64,000 bases of DNA from an uncultured Eubacteriales bacterium (GCA_959604355.1 CAUHAO010000006.1:21541-85540), one strand, 5' to 3'; shown: positions 8,845 through 17,810, counted from the first letter of the stretch. Numbers and translations are program-made. Notes: a model not told the origin generated them from the sequence alone.

Positions 8845-9803
8845 TTTTTTGCTGTGTTTTCATAGCGATACTCGCTGTGTGCGCGTATTTTGCCGTTGAT
8901 ATATTCCATGATTTTCAAGGCGGAGACGCTTCGGAGAATGTTGTTGTCACAATAAACAAGGGCGATAACGCGACGAAAATAAGCGACACACTCAAATCCC
9001 TCGGCGTTATCAAATATCCGGAAGCGTTCCGTTTGTATATGAAAATAGACGGCTCATCAAGCAAGATCCAGATAGGTGATTTTGAAATAGCAAAGGGCGC
9101 GTCTTACGATGATATAATAACAGCCATCACAACGATGCAGGTATACCGTGAGACCGTCCGTATAACCTTTATCGATGGCTGGACCGTGGATGATTTCGTT
9201 AATAAGCTCGTCGAATCCGGAGTCGGTTCCAAAGAAATCTACGAGCAGATTCTCAGTGGGTGGGATTTCGGATACGATTACATTCCCGAGCCGGGTACTC
9301 CTAACCGCATGGAAGGTCTGCTGATGGCCGATACGTACGATTTTTATGTCGATGCTCAAGAGCAGGATGTTATCAGAAAACTTGTTGATAACTTTGATTC
9401 AAAAATGAACTCCGCAGGGGTGTTCGATTTTGTAAAACAGCAGGGGTGCGATTTTTACGACACGCTCATTCTTGCGTCGATAATTCAAAAAGAGGCGGGA
9501 AGCGTCGCGGAAATGAAAACGATATCTTCCGTTTTCCATAATCGTTTGAATGTCAATATGAAGCTCCAGAGCGACGTGACGTATTTCTACAATGAAGAAC
9601 ACGGAAAAGAAAATGAATATAACACATATTCGATCTATGGGCTGCCCCCGACTCCTATTTGCAGTTCCTGCATACAAGCGATAAAAGCTGCCGCGGATCC
9701 CGAAAATACCGAATACTATTATTTTTACGCGACCAAAAAGGGCGTTACGGTCTTTTCAAAAACTTTGAGTGAACATAACAAAGCCATAGCGGCAGATAAA
9801 TGA
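8796..9803 (+). CDS. mltG: Endolytic murein transglycosylase MltG
   Basis: MltG (YceG-like) cuts nascent peptidoglycan strands within the chain and sets glycan length. The 335-residue protein has a basic cytoplasmic N-terminus, one transmembrane segment near residues 14-32, a LysM-like subdomain near 45-110, and the catalytic domain with ILASIIQKEAG near 227-237. The Glu of that motif is the catalytic residue. It also has HNRLNVNMKLQSD near 248 and GLPPTPICS near 287. AAGGAGAT stands five bases before the ATG, inside the preceding CPBP gene. The neighbouring methyltransferase is the same partner as in Bacillus subtilis (yrrL-yrrM). Confidence 0.95.
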   Translation: MAKRKGKKKAKKVAKLIFCCVFIAILAVCAYFAVDIFHDFQGGDASENVVVTINKGDNATKISDTLKSLGVIKYPEAFRLYMKIDGSSSKIQIGDFEIAKGASYDDIITAITTMQVYRETVRITFIDGWTVDDFVNKLVESGVGSKEIYEQILSGWDFGYDYIPEPGTPNRMEGLLMADTYDFYVDAQEQDVIRKLVDNFDSKMNSAGVFDFVKQQGCDFYDTLILASIIQKEAGSVAEMKTISSVFHNRLNVNMKLQSDVTYFYNEEHGKENEYNTYSIYGLPPTPICSSCIQAIKAAADPENTEYYYFYATKKGVTVFSKTLSEHNKAIAADK

Positions 9804-9806
9804 TAT

Positions 9807-10466
9807 ATGAAAAAAGACGGTCTTGTTTTTGAATATATAACCGAATATATGCACTCGGTCCGCCGTCAGCGCGACGGAGAACTCGGCGACCTTGAACGCA
9901 AAAGCAGGGAAGAAGGGCTTCCCGTATCCGAGCCGGAGACCTCTGATATGCTTGAAATACTGTGTCTGCTGCGCCGTCCGAAAAGAATACTCGAAATAGG
10001 AACGTGTGTCGGATTTTCGTCGCTGCTGATGGAAAGCGCGTGCCCTGATGCGGAGATTATCACACTTGAGCGCAATCCGGCAATGATCGTTCCCGCGAAA
10101 GAGAATTTTAAACGTTTCGGATCGTCTGTTAAGATGATCGAGGGCGATGCTGTGGACATTCTGCCGACGCTCGATGCTCCGTTTGACTTGATATTTATTG
10201 ACGCGGCGAAAGGACAGTATCCGTTTTTTCTTAAACATGCCCTGCGTCTTATGAGTGACGACGCGGTTCTGATATGCGACAACGTACTTTTTAACGGTAT
10301 GGTCGCGAAAGGTCAGCCGGACAGACACAGAAACAAGACAATCGTCACTCGCCTCGGAACGTTTATTGCGGATCTCGAGGCGGAAAAGAGTCTTCATACA
10401 GTAATCCTTCCCATAAGCGACGGGGTTACTGTCTCGGTGAAAAACGGACGAGAAAGCCGAATATAA
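9807..10466 (+). CDS. trmR: O-methyltransferase, TrmR-like
   Basis: A 219-residue class I SAM-dependent O-methyltransferase (family 3). Motif I is EIGTCVGFSSLLM near residues 61-73, the acidic loop TLERNP near 86-91, and the metal-binding DLIFIDAAKGQYP near 128 with CDNVLFNG near 155. In B. subtilis the gene right after mltG is trmR, which methylates 5-hydroxyuridine at tRNA position 34. The same neighbour here, three bases after the mltG stop, supports that assignment, but sequence alone only fixes the enzyme class. The ribosome binding site is poor, so translation probably depends on coupling to mltG. Confidence 0.82.
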   Translation: MKKDGLVFEYITEYMHSVRRQRDGELGDLERKSREEGLPVSEPETSDMLEILCLLRRPKRILEIGTCVGFSSLLMESACPDAEIITLERNPAMIVPAKENFKRFGSSVKMIEGDAVDILPTLDAPFDLIFIDAAKGQYPFFLKHALRLMSDDAVLICDNVLFNGMVAKGQPDRHRNKTIVTRLGTFIADLEAEKSLHTVILPISDGVTVSVKNGRESRI

Positions 10467-10479
10467 ACGCTAAAAAATT

Positions 10480-10505
10480 AAACGGGATCATTCCCGTTTT
10501 TTTTG
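10480..10505 (+). terminator. Terminator after trmR
   Basis: AACGGGA / TCCCGTT stem with a TCAT loop followed by a run of T reaching 10504. Confidence 0.88.
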
Positions 10506-10632
10506 TTGTACGGACTGTCTTCACACAGCAATTGAGGCATATTATAGATAACGGAGGCGTTTTGCCGAGATTGGTTTCGGCAAGGTAACATGTTTTATAC
10601 AAAAAAAGGCTTGTTTTGTCACATTTAAGTTC

Positions 10633-10661
10633 TTGCAAAAACGGTTTTTTTGTGATATAAT
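10633..10661 (+). promoter_or_regulatory. Promoter of pckG
   Basis: TTGCAA (10633-10638), 17-bp spacer, TATAAT (10656-10661), about 60 bp before the chosen start codon. Confidence 0.8.
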
Positions 10662-10721
10662 TTATAATGAGAAAAATTGGAGTTCGTGTTAAACGAATTA
10701 CTATATAAGGGGTGTTGGAAA

Positions 10722-12488
10722 ATGACAGAAAACAAATATGTCAATAGCTGGATCGATGAGATTGTGGCTATGACAAAACCCGCAAAGGTAGTATGGATTG
10801 ACGGAAGCAATGAGCAGCGTGACGCGCTCAGAGAAGAAGCTTGCGCCACAGGTGAAATAATTAAGCTTAACCAGGAAAAACTTCCGGGTTGCTATCTGCA
10901 CAGAACCGCGATAAACGACGTCGCACGTGTTGAAGGCAGAACGTTCATCTGCACAAAGACAAAGGAAGAGGCAGGAAATACCAACAACTGGTGCGATCCC
11001 GCAGAGATGCATGCGAAACTCAACGCACTCTACGAAGGCTCGATGGAAGGAAAGACGATGTATGTCATTCCTTACTGCATGGGTATCGTAGGCTCTCCTT
11101 TTGCAAAAATAGGTATTGAGCTTACCGACTCCATCTATGTTGTTCTGAACATGATTATCATGACCAGAGTCGGCTCCAAAGTTATGGAAGCTCTCGGCGA
11201 TAGTGCCGATTTTGTTAAAGGTCTTCATGCGAAGAAAGACCTCGACGAAGAGAACCGCTACATAGTACAGTTCCCCGAGGAGAACATGATCTGCTCTGTT
11301 AACTCCGGTTACGGCGGAAACGTTCTGCTTGGCAAAAAGTGTTTTGCACTCAGAATCGCGTCCTATCAGGCGCACAACGAAGGCTGGATGGCTGAGCATA
11401 TGCTCATCCTCGGTATTGAAAATCCTCAGGGTGAAACTCATTACATCTGCGCCGCGTTCCCGTCCGCTTGCGGCAAGACGAACCTTGCAATGCTCATTCC
11501 GCCCGAAATATACAGAAAACAGGGCTATAAAGTATGGTGTGTGGGCGACGATATCGCTTGGCTGCGTGTCGGCCCCGACGGCAGACTCTGGGCGATGAAC
11601 CCCGAGAACGGTTTCTTCGGTGTTGCTCCCGGTACGAACCTCAAATCCAATCCTAACGCTCTGCATACGACCGAAAAGGAAACGATTTTTACCAATGTTG
11701 TTCAGAATCTCGAAAACAACACTGTCTGGTGGGAAGGTCTCGATAAGAATCCTCCGAAGAACGCTCTGAACTGGAAGGGCGAGAAGTGGGATTACACAGA
11801 CGGCTCGAAGGGTGCTCATCCCAATTCCAGATTTACCGCAATGGCAACGAACTGCCCCTGCATTTCCAAGGAATTTAACAATCCCGCTGGCGTTCCGATC
11901 GACGCTATCGTATTCGGCGGCAGGCGTGCGAAGACTGCTCCGCTGGTATACCAGAGCTTTGATTGGAATCACGGCGTATTCGTAGGCTCCGCAATGGCAT
12001 CCGAAACGACCGCCGCGGCTTCCGGAGCTGTCGGTGTAGTTCGCCGCGACCCCATGGCTATGCTTCCGTTTGCCGGCTACAATATGGGTGACTATTGGGC
12101 TCATTGGATCGAAATGGGTAAAAAGATCCCCAATCCTCCGAAGATATTCAACGTCAACTGGTTCAGAACCGACGATGAAGGACATTTCATTTGGCCCGGA
12201 TTCGGCGATAATATGCGTGTACTGCTCTGGATTCTTGCTCGCTGTGCAGGTACTGCGGATGCGGTCGAAAGCCCGATAGGCTATCTTCCGAAACCTGAAG
12301 ATATCAACATTGAAGGCCTCGAAAAAGACGGTATCACTCTTGACGTTATCAAAGAGCTCCTTTCTGTTGATAAGAAGCTCTGGCAGGAAGACGCGGCAGG
12401 AGTCCGTGAATTCTACGATAAAGTCGGCAGCCATGTTCCCGCGGAACTCGAGGCTCAGCTCGCAGCTCTCAACGAAAGACTTAAGTAA
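10722..12488 (+). CDS. pckG: Phosphoenolpyruvate carboxykinase (GTP)
   Basis: Interconverts oxaloacetate + GTP and phosphoenolpyruvate + CO2 + GDP. The 588-residue protein is the GTP-dependent type: FPSACGKTNLAML near residues 245-257 holds the hyper-reactive Cys inside the kinase-1a loop, VGDDIAWLR near 273 the metal-binding aspartates, and HPNSRFTA near 365 a substrate-binding stretch. NPAGVPIDAIVFGGRR and the DYWAHWIEMG region complete the domain. In an anaerobe the enzyme often runs toward oxaloacetate to save energy. I start at ATG 10722, nine bases after AAGGGG; an in-frame ATG at 10677 lies too close to the promoter. A long antisense frame across the gene is a coding shadow. Monocistronic, with its own promoter and terminator. 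Confidence 0.97.
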   Translation: MTENKYVNSWIDEIVAMTKPAKVVWIDGSNEQRDALREEACATGEIIKLNQEKLPGCYLHRTAINDVARVEGRTFICTKTKEEAGNTNNWCDPAEMHAKLNALYEGSMEGKTMYVIPYCMGIVGSPFAKIGIELTDSIYVVLNMIIMTRVGSKVMEALGDSADFVKGLHAKKDLDEENRYIVQFPEENMICSVNSGYGGNVLLGKKCFALRIASYQAHNEGWMAEHMLILGIENPQGETHYICAAFPSACGKTNLAMLIPPEIYRKQGYKVWCVGDDIAWLRVGPDGRLWAMNPENGFFGVAPGTNLKSNPNALHTTEKETIFTNVVQNLENNTVWWEGLDKNPPKNALNWKGEKWDYTDGSKGAHPNSRFTAMATNCPCISKEFNNPAGVPIDAIVFGGRRAKTAPLVYQSFDWNHGVFVGSAMASETTAAASGAVGVVRRDPMAMLPFAGYNMGDYWAHWIEMGKKIPNPPKIFNVNWFRTDDEGHFIWPGFGDNMRVLLWILARCAGTADAVESPIGYLPKPEDINIEGLEKDGITLDVIKELLSVDKKLWQEDAAGVREFYDKVGSHVPAELEAQLAALNERLK

Positions 12489-12500
12489 ACAAAAATTTCA

Positions 12501-12526
12501 GAGGGGCTTTATGCCCCTCATTTTTT
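12501..12526 (+). terminator. Terminator after pckG
   Basis: Perfect GAGGGGC / GCCCCTC stem with a TTTAT loop followed by TTTTTT. Confidence 0.92.
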
Positions 12527-12539
12527 AAGAGGTTTAACT

Positions 12540-13172
12540 ATGGAACTTGAAGGCCTGAAAGTGAATTTTCTCGGTGACAGCATCACCGCCGGCTACGGTA
12601 TGCCAATAACCGACAAGGACAAGATATATCTTAATGTGCTTAAGCGTGAATGCGGGTTAGCCGAAGCGCGTAATTACGGCGTGAGCGGCTCGAGAATAGC
12701 CCGTCAGCCTGATGACGACAATTCTTATGTGGAGCGTTATCCCGAAATGGATGACGACGCAGATATTGTTGTCGTTTTCGGCGGTACGAACGATTTCGGT
12801 CACGGTACGGCACCTATAGGAACTTTTGATGACAGAACTCCCGATACTTTTTACGGGGCGTGTCATCTGCTCATGGGCGGTCTTATTGAAAAATATCCTA
12901 CGGCTCAGATTGTTTTCATGACCCCCATTCACCGTGAAGAAGAAAACAACCCAAGCCAGGGCAACGGGCTTCTGCTTAAAGATTACTGTGATATTATAAA
13001 GCGTGTCGCGGAGTATTACGCAATCCCCGTGCTCGATCTGTTTTCAGTTGCCATGATCCAGCCATGCAACCCCGTACAGAAAGAAAGATTTTGTCCGGAC
13101 GGTCTCCATCCGAATCAGGCGGGCCAGCGTCTCATCGCCTCACGTCTCAAGGGCTTCCTTAAGACGCTTTAA
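12540..13172 (+). CDS. SGNH/GDSL-type hydrolase
   Basis: A 210-residue esterase/lipase-like hydrolase of the SGNH fold with no signal peptide. Block I FLGDSITAGYG near residues 10-20 supplies the catalytic Ser, block III VFGGTNDFGHG near 79-89 the Asn of the oxyanion hole, and block V DGLHPNQAGQ near 187-196 the Asp and His. The asparagine/glycine of block II lies in NYGVSGSRIA. Members cleave acyl esters of sugars, lipids or thioesters; the substrate cannot be read from sequence. It sits alone between two terminators and its own promoter is not obvious. Confidence 0.88.
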   Translation: MELEGLKVNFLGDSITAGYGMPITDKDKIYLNVLKRECGLAEARNYGVSGSRIARQPDDDNSYVERYPEMDDDADIVVVFGGTNDFGHGTAPIGTFDDRTPDTFYGACHLLMGGLIEKYPTAQIVFMTPIHREEENNPSQGNGLLLKDYCDIIKRVAEYYAIPVLDLFSVAMIQPCNPVQKERFCPDGLHPNQAGQRLIASRLKGFLKTL

Positions 13173-13186
13173 TCTTGCATTTTCTA

Positions 13187-13215
13187 TGTGCCGGCTTTAG
13201 TGCCGGCACATTTTT
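13187..13215 (+). terminator. Terminator after the SGNH hydrolase
   Basis: Perfect TGTGCCGGC / GCCGGCACA stem with a six-base loop followed by TTTTT. Confidence 0.9.
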
Positions 13216-13266
13216 ATGTATAAATCCTCTTCAAATACGGAAGATATAAGGTGAGGAGGACTATAT

Positions 13267-13908
13267 ATGCTTACAGTTTTGATCCGCACAGTCATTTTCT
13301 ATTTTTTGACAATGCTTGCCATGCGTTTTATGGGAAAACGTCAGCTCGGACAGCTTGAGCCGTCGGAGCTTGTGGTGACTATCATTATATCGGAGCTTGC
13401 AACTATCCCGATTCAGGATCCCGGTTCTCCGATGATAAATTCTCTTATCGCGATATTTGCTCTTGCGTCTTTTGAAATAATCGTTTCCGCTGTGTCGATG
13501 AAAAGTCTGTGGTTCAGAAGTATTATGTCCGGCAAATACAGCGTTATAATTGAGAACGGCGTGATAAATCAGACCCAAATGAAAAAATCTCACCTTACAA
13601 TTGACGAACTTTGCGAAGAGGTACGCCAGCACGGAGCGGTCGATGTGTCCGAGGTCCGCCTTTGCGTTATAGAGACGAGCGGGAAAATGAGTGTATTCCT
13701 GAAGAAAAATACGGAAAAAGGTAAACTGCCCCTGTCTTTGATAGTTGACGGCAAAGTAATAAAAGAAAACCTTAAAAAAGTCGGCATCTCCGCCAAACAG
13801 ATTGAAAGAGCCGTAAAAAAACAGGGTTTTCAAAGTGTAGATGATGTTTTTTGGCTAGAGCTTTCAAATGGGGAATTTGAATGGATAAGAAAGGAAAGTA
13901 AAGAATGA
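13267..13908 (+). CDS. YetF-like membrane protein (DUF421)
   Basis: A 213-residue protein of the DUF421 family. The first 80 residues hold three hydrophobic segments, with the conserved FMGKRQLGQLEPSELVVT stretch near residues 17-34 and QDPGSPMINSL near 50. The cytoplasmic part has FRSIMSGKYSVIIENGVINQ near 78 and a mixed alpha/beta domain. Family members are linked to spores and to envelope stress in Bacillus, but the biochemical role is not established. AGGAGGA precedes the ATG. It overlaps the DUF4363 gene by ATGA, a pairing that recurs in spore-forming Firmicutes and suggests the two products work together. Confidence 0.85.
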   Translation: MLTVLIRTVIFYFLTMLAMRFMGKRQLGQLEPSELVVTIIISELATIPIQDPGSPMINSLIAIFALASFEIIVSAVSMKSLWFRSIMSGKYSVIIENGVINQTQMKKSHLTIDELCEEVRQHGAVDVSEVRLCVIETSGKMSVFLKKNTEKGKLPLSLIVDGKVIKENLKKVGISAKQIERAVKKQGFQSVDDVFWLELSNGEFEWIRKESKE

Positions 13909-14285
13909 CCGGAAGGGTAGCCGTCGCGATCCTGATACTTGTTGCCGTGACGTTCATCGGGGTTCTCGGAATGTTTTACCTCAAAAACATAAGCCTGGAG
14001 CTGTGTGCGATAGTGGACGACATGTCAGCTCTCGGAAAGAAGGACAACGCGGAGCTTCAGGAGCTTTTTGAGAATTTTACGCGCGAATATAAAAAATATA
14101 ATATGGCAATGACTCTTTTTGCGGACAATGAGAATATTTTTGATATAGATCTTGCTGTTAAAAAGGCGACGGTGCTTATGAAAAATGGAATGTCTGAAGA
14201 ATTATTGTCCGAATTGTCAAATATTTCGGGATGCATAATGGACATTTATGAACGCATGCGGCCGAATTTGAAAAATATTCTGTAA
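13905..14285 (+). CDS. DUF4363 family protein
   Basis: A 126-residue protein with one N-terminal transmembrane segment (VAVAILILVAVTFIGVLGMF near residues 4-23) and a mainly helical remainder outside or at the membrane. The ATG overlaps the stop of the YetF-like gene by four bases. Adjacent DUF421 and DUF4363 genes are a known arrangement in clostridia and bacilli, which is the main basis of the name; the function is unknown. Confidence 0.75.
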   Translation: MTGRVAVAILILVAVTFIGVLGMFYLKNISLELCAIVDDMSALGKKDNAELQELFENFTREYKKYNMAMTLFADNENIFDIDLAVKKATVLMKNGMSEELLSELSNISGCIMDIYERMRPNLKNIL

Positions 14286-14300
14286 GTTTTTACTATATGC

Positions 14301-14329
14301 TTGATTTTTACAAAAAAATAGTGTATAAT
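14301..14329 (+). promoter_or_regulatory. Promoter of galK
   Basis: TTGATT (14301-14306), 17-bp spacer, TATAAT (14324-14329). Confidence 0.72.
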
Positions 14330-14407
14330 AAAAACAACTGTGCTGAATATACTTTTTCGGTCAGTAAGAATTGTTGTTAAGTTACAACGAAAGGTAAGGT
14401 CATTGCT

Positions 14408-15604
14408 TTGAATACTGACATAATTGCGAAATTTATTGATATTTACGGCGGAACCGATGAGGATGTAAGACTTTTTTCTTCTCCCGGACGCGTAAATCTT
14501 ATAGGTGAACATACAGACTATAACGGTGGATTTGTTTTTCCCGCAGCGCTTCTTCAGTGCTCTACCGTTGCTGTACGTAAGACAAACACCGGAAAGATCA
14601 GGCTTGCCGCAACGGACCTTGAAGACCGCGTTGAACTTGATATAACAAAACTCAACGACTATCGCGATCTTAAATGGGGCAACTATCAGGCGGGTGTTGC
14701 GTATGTGCTTCAGACCGCCGGATATGAGATATGCTCCTGCGACGTGCTTTATATGGATACAGTTCCTTTCGGCGCGGGACTTTCCAGCTCCGCAGCTATT
14801 GAAGTTGTCATGGCTCTTATGCTTGCGACTTTCTCCAATGAAACCAAGGGCATAACCGAACCCGTGGATATGATTGAAATGGCGAAAATTTCCCAGAAGG
14901 CGGAGAATGAGTATTGCGGCGTTAACTGCGGTATTATGGACCAGTTTGCAAGCGCGATGGGGCGTAAAGACCATGCGATCTTCCTCGACTGCAAGGATCT
15001 GAGTTTCAAATATGTTCCGTTGGATATGCACGGTTATAAGATAGTCATTGCAAACACCAATAAAAAGAGATCTCTCGCGGATTCAAAATATAATGAGCGC
15101 CGAGCTCAGTGCGAAACGGCACTTGAACAGCTTAAAGTTGCCGTACCCAATGCGACTTGTCTGCGCGATATCACCGTCGAGCAGTTCGAAGACAGCAAAC
15201 TTCTCATTTCAGACGAAGTAAACCGCATCCGTGCGGAGCATGTTGTCTACGAGTGCGACAGAGTTCTCAAGTCTGTCGAAGCTCTCAACAACGGCGATCT
15301 GCATGCTTTCGGACAGTTAATGACAGCGTCTCATATTTCTCTGCGTGATCTCTATGAAGTTACGGGCATGAACCTTGACGTTATGGTTGAGGAGAGCCTT
15401 AAGATTGAAGGCTGCATAGGTTCGAGAATGACCGGCGCGGGCTTCGGAGGATGCACCGTAAGTATCGTTGCAGAAGATGTCGTTGATCAGTTTATTGAAA
15501 CTGTGGGCAAGAATTATACCGAGCGCACCGGTATTACCCCTGCGTTCTATGTCTCCGAAGCCGGAGAGGGCGGACGAGAGATTACTTCTCGTAAATCAGA
15601 GTAA
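14408..15604 (+). CDS. galK: Galactokinase
   Basis: Phosphorylates galactose to galactose 1-phosphate, the entry step of the Leloir pathway. The 398-residue GHMP kinase shows the galactokinase signature GRVNLIGEHTDYNGG near residues 27-41, the ATP loop GAGLSSSAA near 122-130, CGIMDQFASA near 178 with the catalytic Asp, and motif 3 GSRMTGAGFGGC near 338. The start is TTG, nine bases after AAGGTAAGG, preceded by a good promoter. No galT or galE neighbours it, but galU and a mutarotase-like gene lie at 26.7-28.4 kb. Confidence 0.96.
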   Translation: MNTDIIAKFIDIYGGTDEDVRLFSSPGRVNLIGEHTDYNGGFVFPAALLQCSTVAVRKTNTGKIRLAATDLEDRVELDITKLNDYRDLKWGNYQAGVAYVLQTAGYEICSCDVLYMDTVPFGAGLSSSAAIEVVMALMLATFSNETKGITEPVDMIEMAKISQKAENEYCGVNCGIMDQFASAMGRKDHAIFLDCKDLSFKYVPLDMHGYKIVIANTNKKRSLADSKYNERRAQCETALEQLKVAVPNATCLRDITVEQFEDSKLLISDEVNRIRAEHVVYECDRVLKSVEALNNGDLHAFGQLMTASHISLRDLYEVTGMNLDVMVEESLKIEGCIGSRMTGAGFGGCTVSIVAEDVVDQFIETVGKNYTERTGITPAFYVSEAGEGGREITSRKSE

Positions 15605-15632
15605 ATAAAATCTAAAAAAAATCGTAAATCTA

Positions 15633-15660
15633 TTGACAATTCCTTTATTTATGCTATAAT
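15633..15660 (+). promoter_or_regulatory. Promoter of the DUF177-rpmF operon
   Basis: TTGACA (15633-15638), 16-bp spacer, TATAAT (15655-15660) with an extended TGC before the -10 box. Confidence 0.85.
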
Positions 15661-15697
15661 TAAATAATGTGTGACGTTTCCGAAGGGCGGTGTCAGG

Positions 15698-16135
15698 ATG
15701 CTTATTGATATTTCGGCGGTACGCAAAGAAACAGGCTCTGTAATGGAGATTTCCGAAAGGCTTGATCTTTCAGAATTCGATCAGGGTTTTGATGAAGTTT
15801 CAGTCATCGGCAAGATAAAGAACATTGCCGGAGTCCTTACTTTTAAGGCTGAAATGACAGGCGTATACAACACCGTGTGTGACAGATGTCTTGAACCGGC
15901 ACAGGTGAAACTAAGCGCGCAGATAGATACGATTTTCGACGGTGACTGCGCAAAAGATGATTCGGTTACATTTGAGAACGGAAAGATAGACATATCCAAG
16001 ACTGTCTATGACGCGCTTGCTCTTGAGTTGCCCATACAGATTATTTGTTCCGAGGATTGTAAGGGAATCTGCCCCGGATGCGGCGTTAACCTCAACAACG
16101 AGCCTTGTCGCTGTGAGAATGAGGAACAACAATAA
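15698..16135 (+). CDS. DUF177 (YceD) family protein
   Basis: A 145-residue protein of the YceD/DUF177 family, which is nearly always encoded just before rpmF. The central CDRCLEPAQVKL motif near residues 62-73 and the C-terminal zinc-ribbon-like CSEDCKGICPGCGVNLN near 118-134 are typical. In plants and E. coli the family is linked to 23S rRNA processing and 50S biogenesis. I use ATG 15698, six bases after AAGGGCGGTG; the GTG at 15671 has no site. rpmF follows after 53 bp. Confidence 0.9.
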   Translation: MLIDISAVRKETGSVMEISERLDLSEFDQGFDEVSVIGKIKNIAGVLTFKAEMTGVYNTVCDRCLEPAQVKLSAQIDTIFDGDCAKDDSVTFENGKIDISKTVYDALALELPIQIICSEDCKGICPGCGVNLNNEPCRCENEEQQ

Positions 16136-16188
16136 TTCAGATTTCAATTTTGAAATATAAACAGTTTTAATATAGGAGGGTGCTTAAA

Positions 16189-16386
16189 ATGATAGCTCCG
16201 AAAAGAAGAATTTCCAAACAGAGAAAACATAAGAGACGTTCCAGTGTATGGAAGCTCGATATGCCCGGTATGGTAGTCTGTTCCCACTGCGGACAGTATC
16301 ATCTGGCTCACAGAGTCTGCGCACATTGCGGTTACTACAACGGTAAAGAAGTAATCAAAATGGAAGCTGCCGAAAAAGACGCGTAA
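16189..16386 (+). CDS. rpmF: 50S ribosomal protein L32
   Basis: Small zinc-ribbon ribosomal protein of 65 residues. The basic N-terminus [16 protein letters not shown] matches the family, and two CxxC pairs (CSHC near residue 31 and CAHC near 44) bind zinc. Start ATG 16189 lies eight bases after AGGAGGG; the in-frame GTG at 16180 overlaps that site and is rejected. It follows the DUF177 gene as in most bacteria. In many Firmicutes plsX comes next; here a radical-SAM gene does. Confidence 0.95.
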   Translation: MIAPKRRISKQRKHKRRSSVWKLDMPGMVVCSHCGQYHLAHRVCAHCGYYNGKEVIKMEAAEKDA

Positions 16387-16501
16387 GTTCTTTCATACAT
16401 ACGCACACAAGGAGAAACAGACGGGAGAATCGTTGTATTTCGATATATCGGTTCTGCTGTCTATTTGTGTTTATTGAGTAAATTGCGGAGAGGTGCAATA
16501 G

Positions 16502-17797
16502 ATGGCAAAAGTCAAAGTTGTATCGCGTCATAGCCCTTTTTATCGTGAGATAAAGGTAGGGGACGAGATCGTGTCCGTTAACGGACATGTGATACACGAC
16601 GTGCTTGATTATATGTATTATTGTGCCGCGGAAAGCGTATGTATGGAGGTTAAGCGAGACGGCAAATCGCTCACTTTTACCCATTCGACGGATTATGCGG
16701 ATCCGGGCATTGAGTTTGATACATACCTTATGGACAGGCAGCGCCATTGTGCCAACAAATGCATTTTCTGCTTTATAGATCAGTTACCGAAAAACATGCG
16801 GCAGACTATGTACTTTAAGGATGACGATTTCCGCCTGTCATTGCTTTACGGAAACTATGTTACATTAACAAACGCTTCTGAAGCAGATGTGCAGAGAATG
16901 GTAGACCTTTGCATATCACCTCTCAACGTGTCTGTTCATACCACAGACCCCGATCTTCGCGTAAAAATGCTCAACAACCCGAAGGCGGGCAATATTTTGC
17001 CTTTGCTGCGACGCTTTGCAGATGCAGGGATAAATCTGAGATGCCAGATAGTGCTCTGCAAAGGCTTCAACGACGGTGACGCGCTTGATCGCACGATGAA
17101 AGATCTCAAAGCGCTTTACCCTGCGGTATCAAGTGTTTCCGTGGTGCCGTTCGGCAGAACAAAATTTCGTGAGGGGCTTTGCCAAATCGAAGTGTTTGAC
17201 GCCGATGATTGTGCCAAAGTGCTCCGTCAGATCAATTCTTTCGGTGATAAATGCGTTGAAGAGCTTGGTACAAGAATTTTTTATCCTTCGGACGAATTCT
17301 ACGTCAAGGCCGGCATCAGTGTGCCTGCGGAGGAGTTTTATGAGGATTTCGAGCAGATAGAAAACGGCGTTGGCATGCTGTCAAGCTTTGAGCATGAGTT
17401 TTCCGATGCTGTAACGGACATAAAGCCCTGTAAAAAGGCTGTAAAGCTTTCTTTTGTTTCGGGAAAGATAATGTCTGCGACATTGCCCCCGCTGCTTGAA
17501 AAATTAAAGCAAAAGCTTACGGGTCTTGAATTCAGCACATACTTTATAACAAATGATTTCTTTGGGCATGATATAACTGTCACGGGGCTTATTACGGGCA
17601 CGGATATCATAGCTCAGCTCAAAGGCCGCGACTTGGGAGATGCTGTGGTTATCCCGGAGGTAATGCTGCGTGATGACAAATTCCTCGATGATGTTTCTGT
17701 TTCGGATGTTGAAAACGCGCTCGGGGTGAAAGTTGAGATAATCCCATGTTCCGGAGCGGAGACTGTTGCCGCGCTCTCGGAATTTGTCAGAAAATAG
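16502..17797 (+). CDS. PDZ + radical SAM-like DUF512 protein
   Basis: A 431-residue protein of the DUF512 family. Residues 1-65 form a PDZ-like domain (IKVGDEIVSVNGHVIHDVLDY). Then comes a cysteine motif CANKCIFCFIDQLP near residues 83-96, which has the CxxxCxxC spacing of radical SAM [4Fe-4S] enzymes. LYGNYVTLTN near 117 and the C-terminal DUF512 domain (LSFVSGKIMSATLPPLLEKL near 320) follow. The family sits next to der in many Firmicutes, as here (der starts 13 bp later), and its reaction is not known. Start ATG follows GAGAGGTG by eight bases. Confidence 0.85.
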   Translation: MAKVKVVSRHSPFYREIKVGDEIVSVNGHVIHDVLDYMYYCAAESVCMEVKRDGKSLTFTHSTDYADPGIEFDTYLMDRQRHCANKCIFCFIDQLPKNMRQTMYFKDDDFRLSLLYGNYVTLTNASEADVQRMVDLCISPLNVSVHTTDPDLRVKMLNNPKAGNILPLLRRFADAGINLRCQIVLCKGFNDGDALDRTMKDLKALYPAVSSVSVVPFGRTKFREGLCQIEVFDADDCAKVLRQINSFGDKCVEELGTRIFYPSDEFYVKAGISVPAEEFYEDFEQIENGVGMLSSFEHEFSDAVTDIKPCKKAVKLSFVSGKIMSATLPPLLEKLKQKLTGLEFSTYFITNDFFGHDITVTGLITGTDIIAQLKGRDLGDAVVIPEVMLRDDKFLDDVSVSDVENALGVKVEIIPCSGAETVAALSEFVRK

Positions 17798-17810
17798 AAA
17801 GGAATGAGCT

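Noticed and set aside
10701..12434. 577-residue open frame antisense to pckG
   Set aside because: It mirrors the codon pattern of pckG, has no ribosome binding site and shows no recognisable protein features. pckG has its own promoter, terminator and full motif set.
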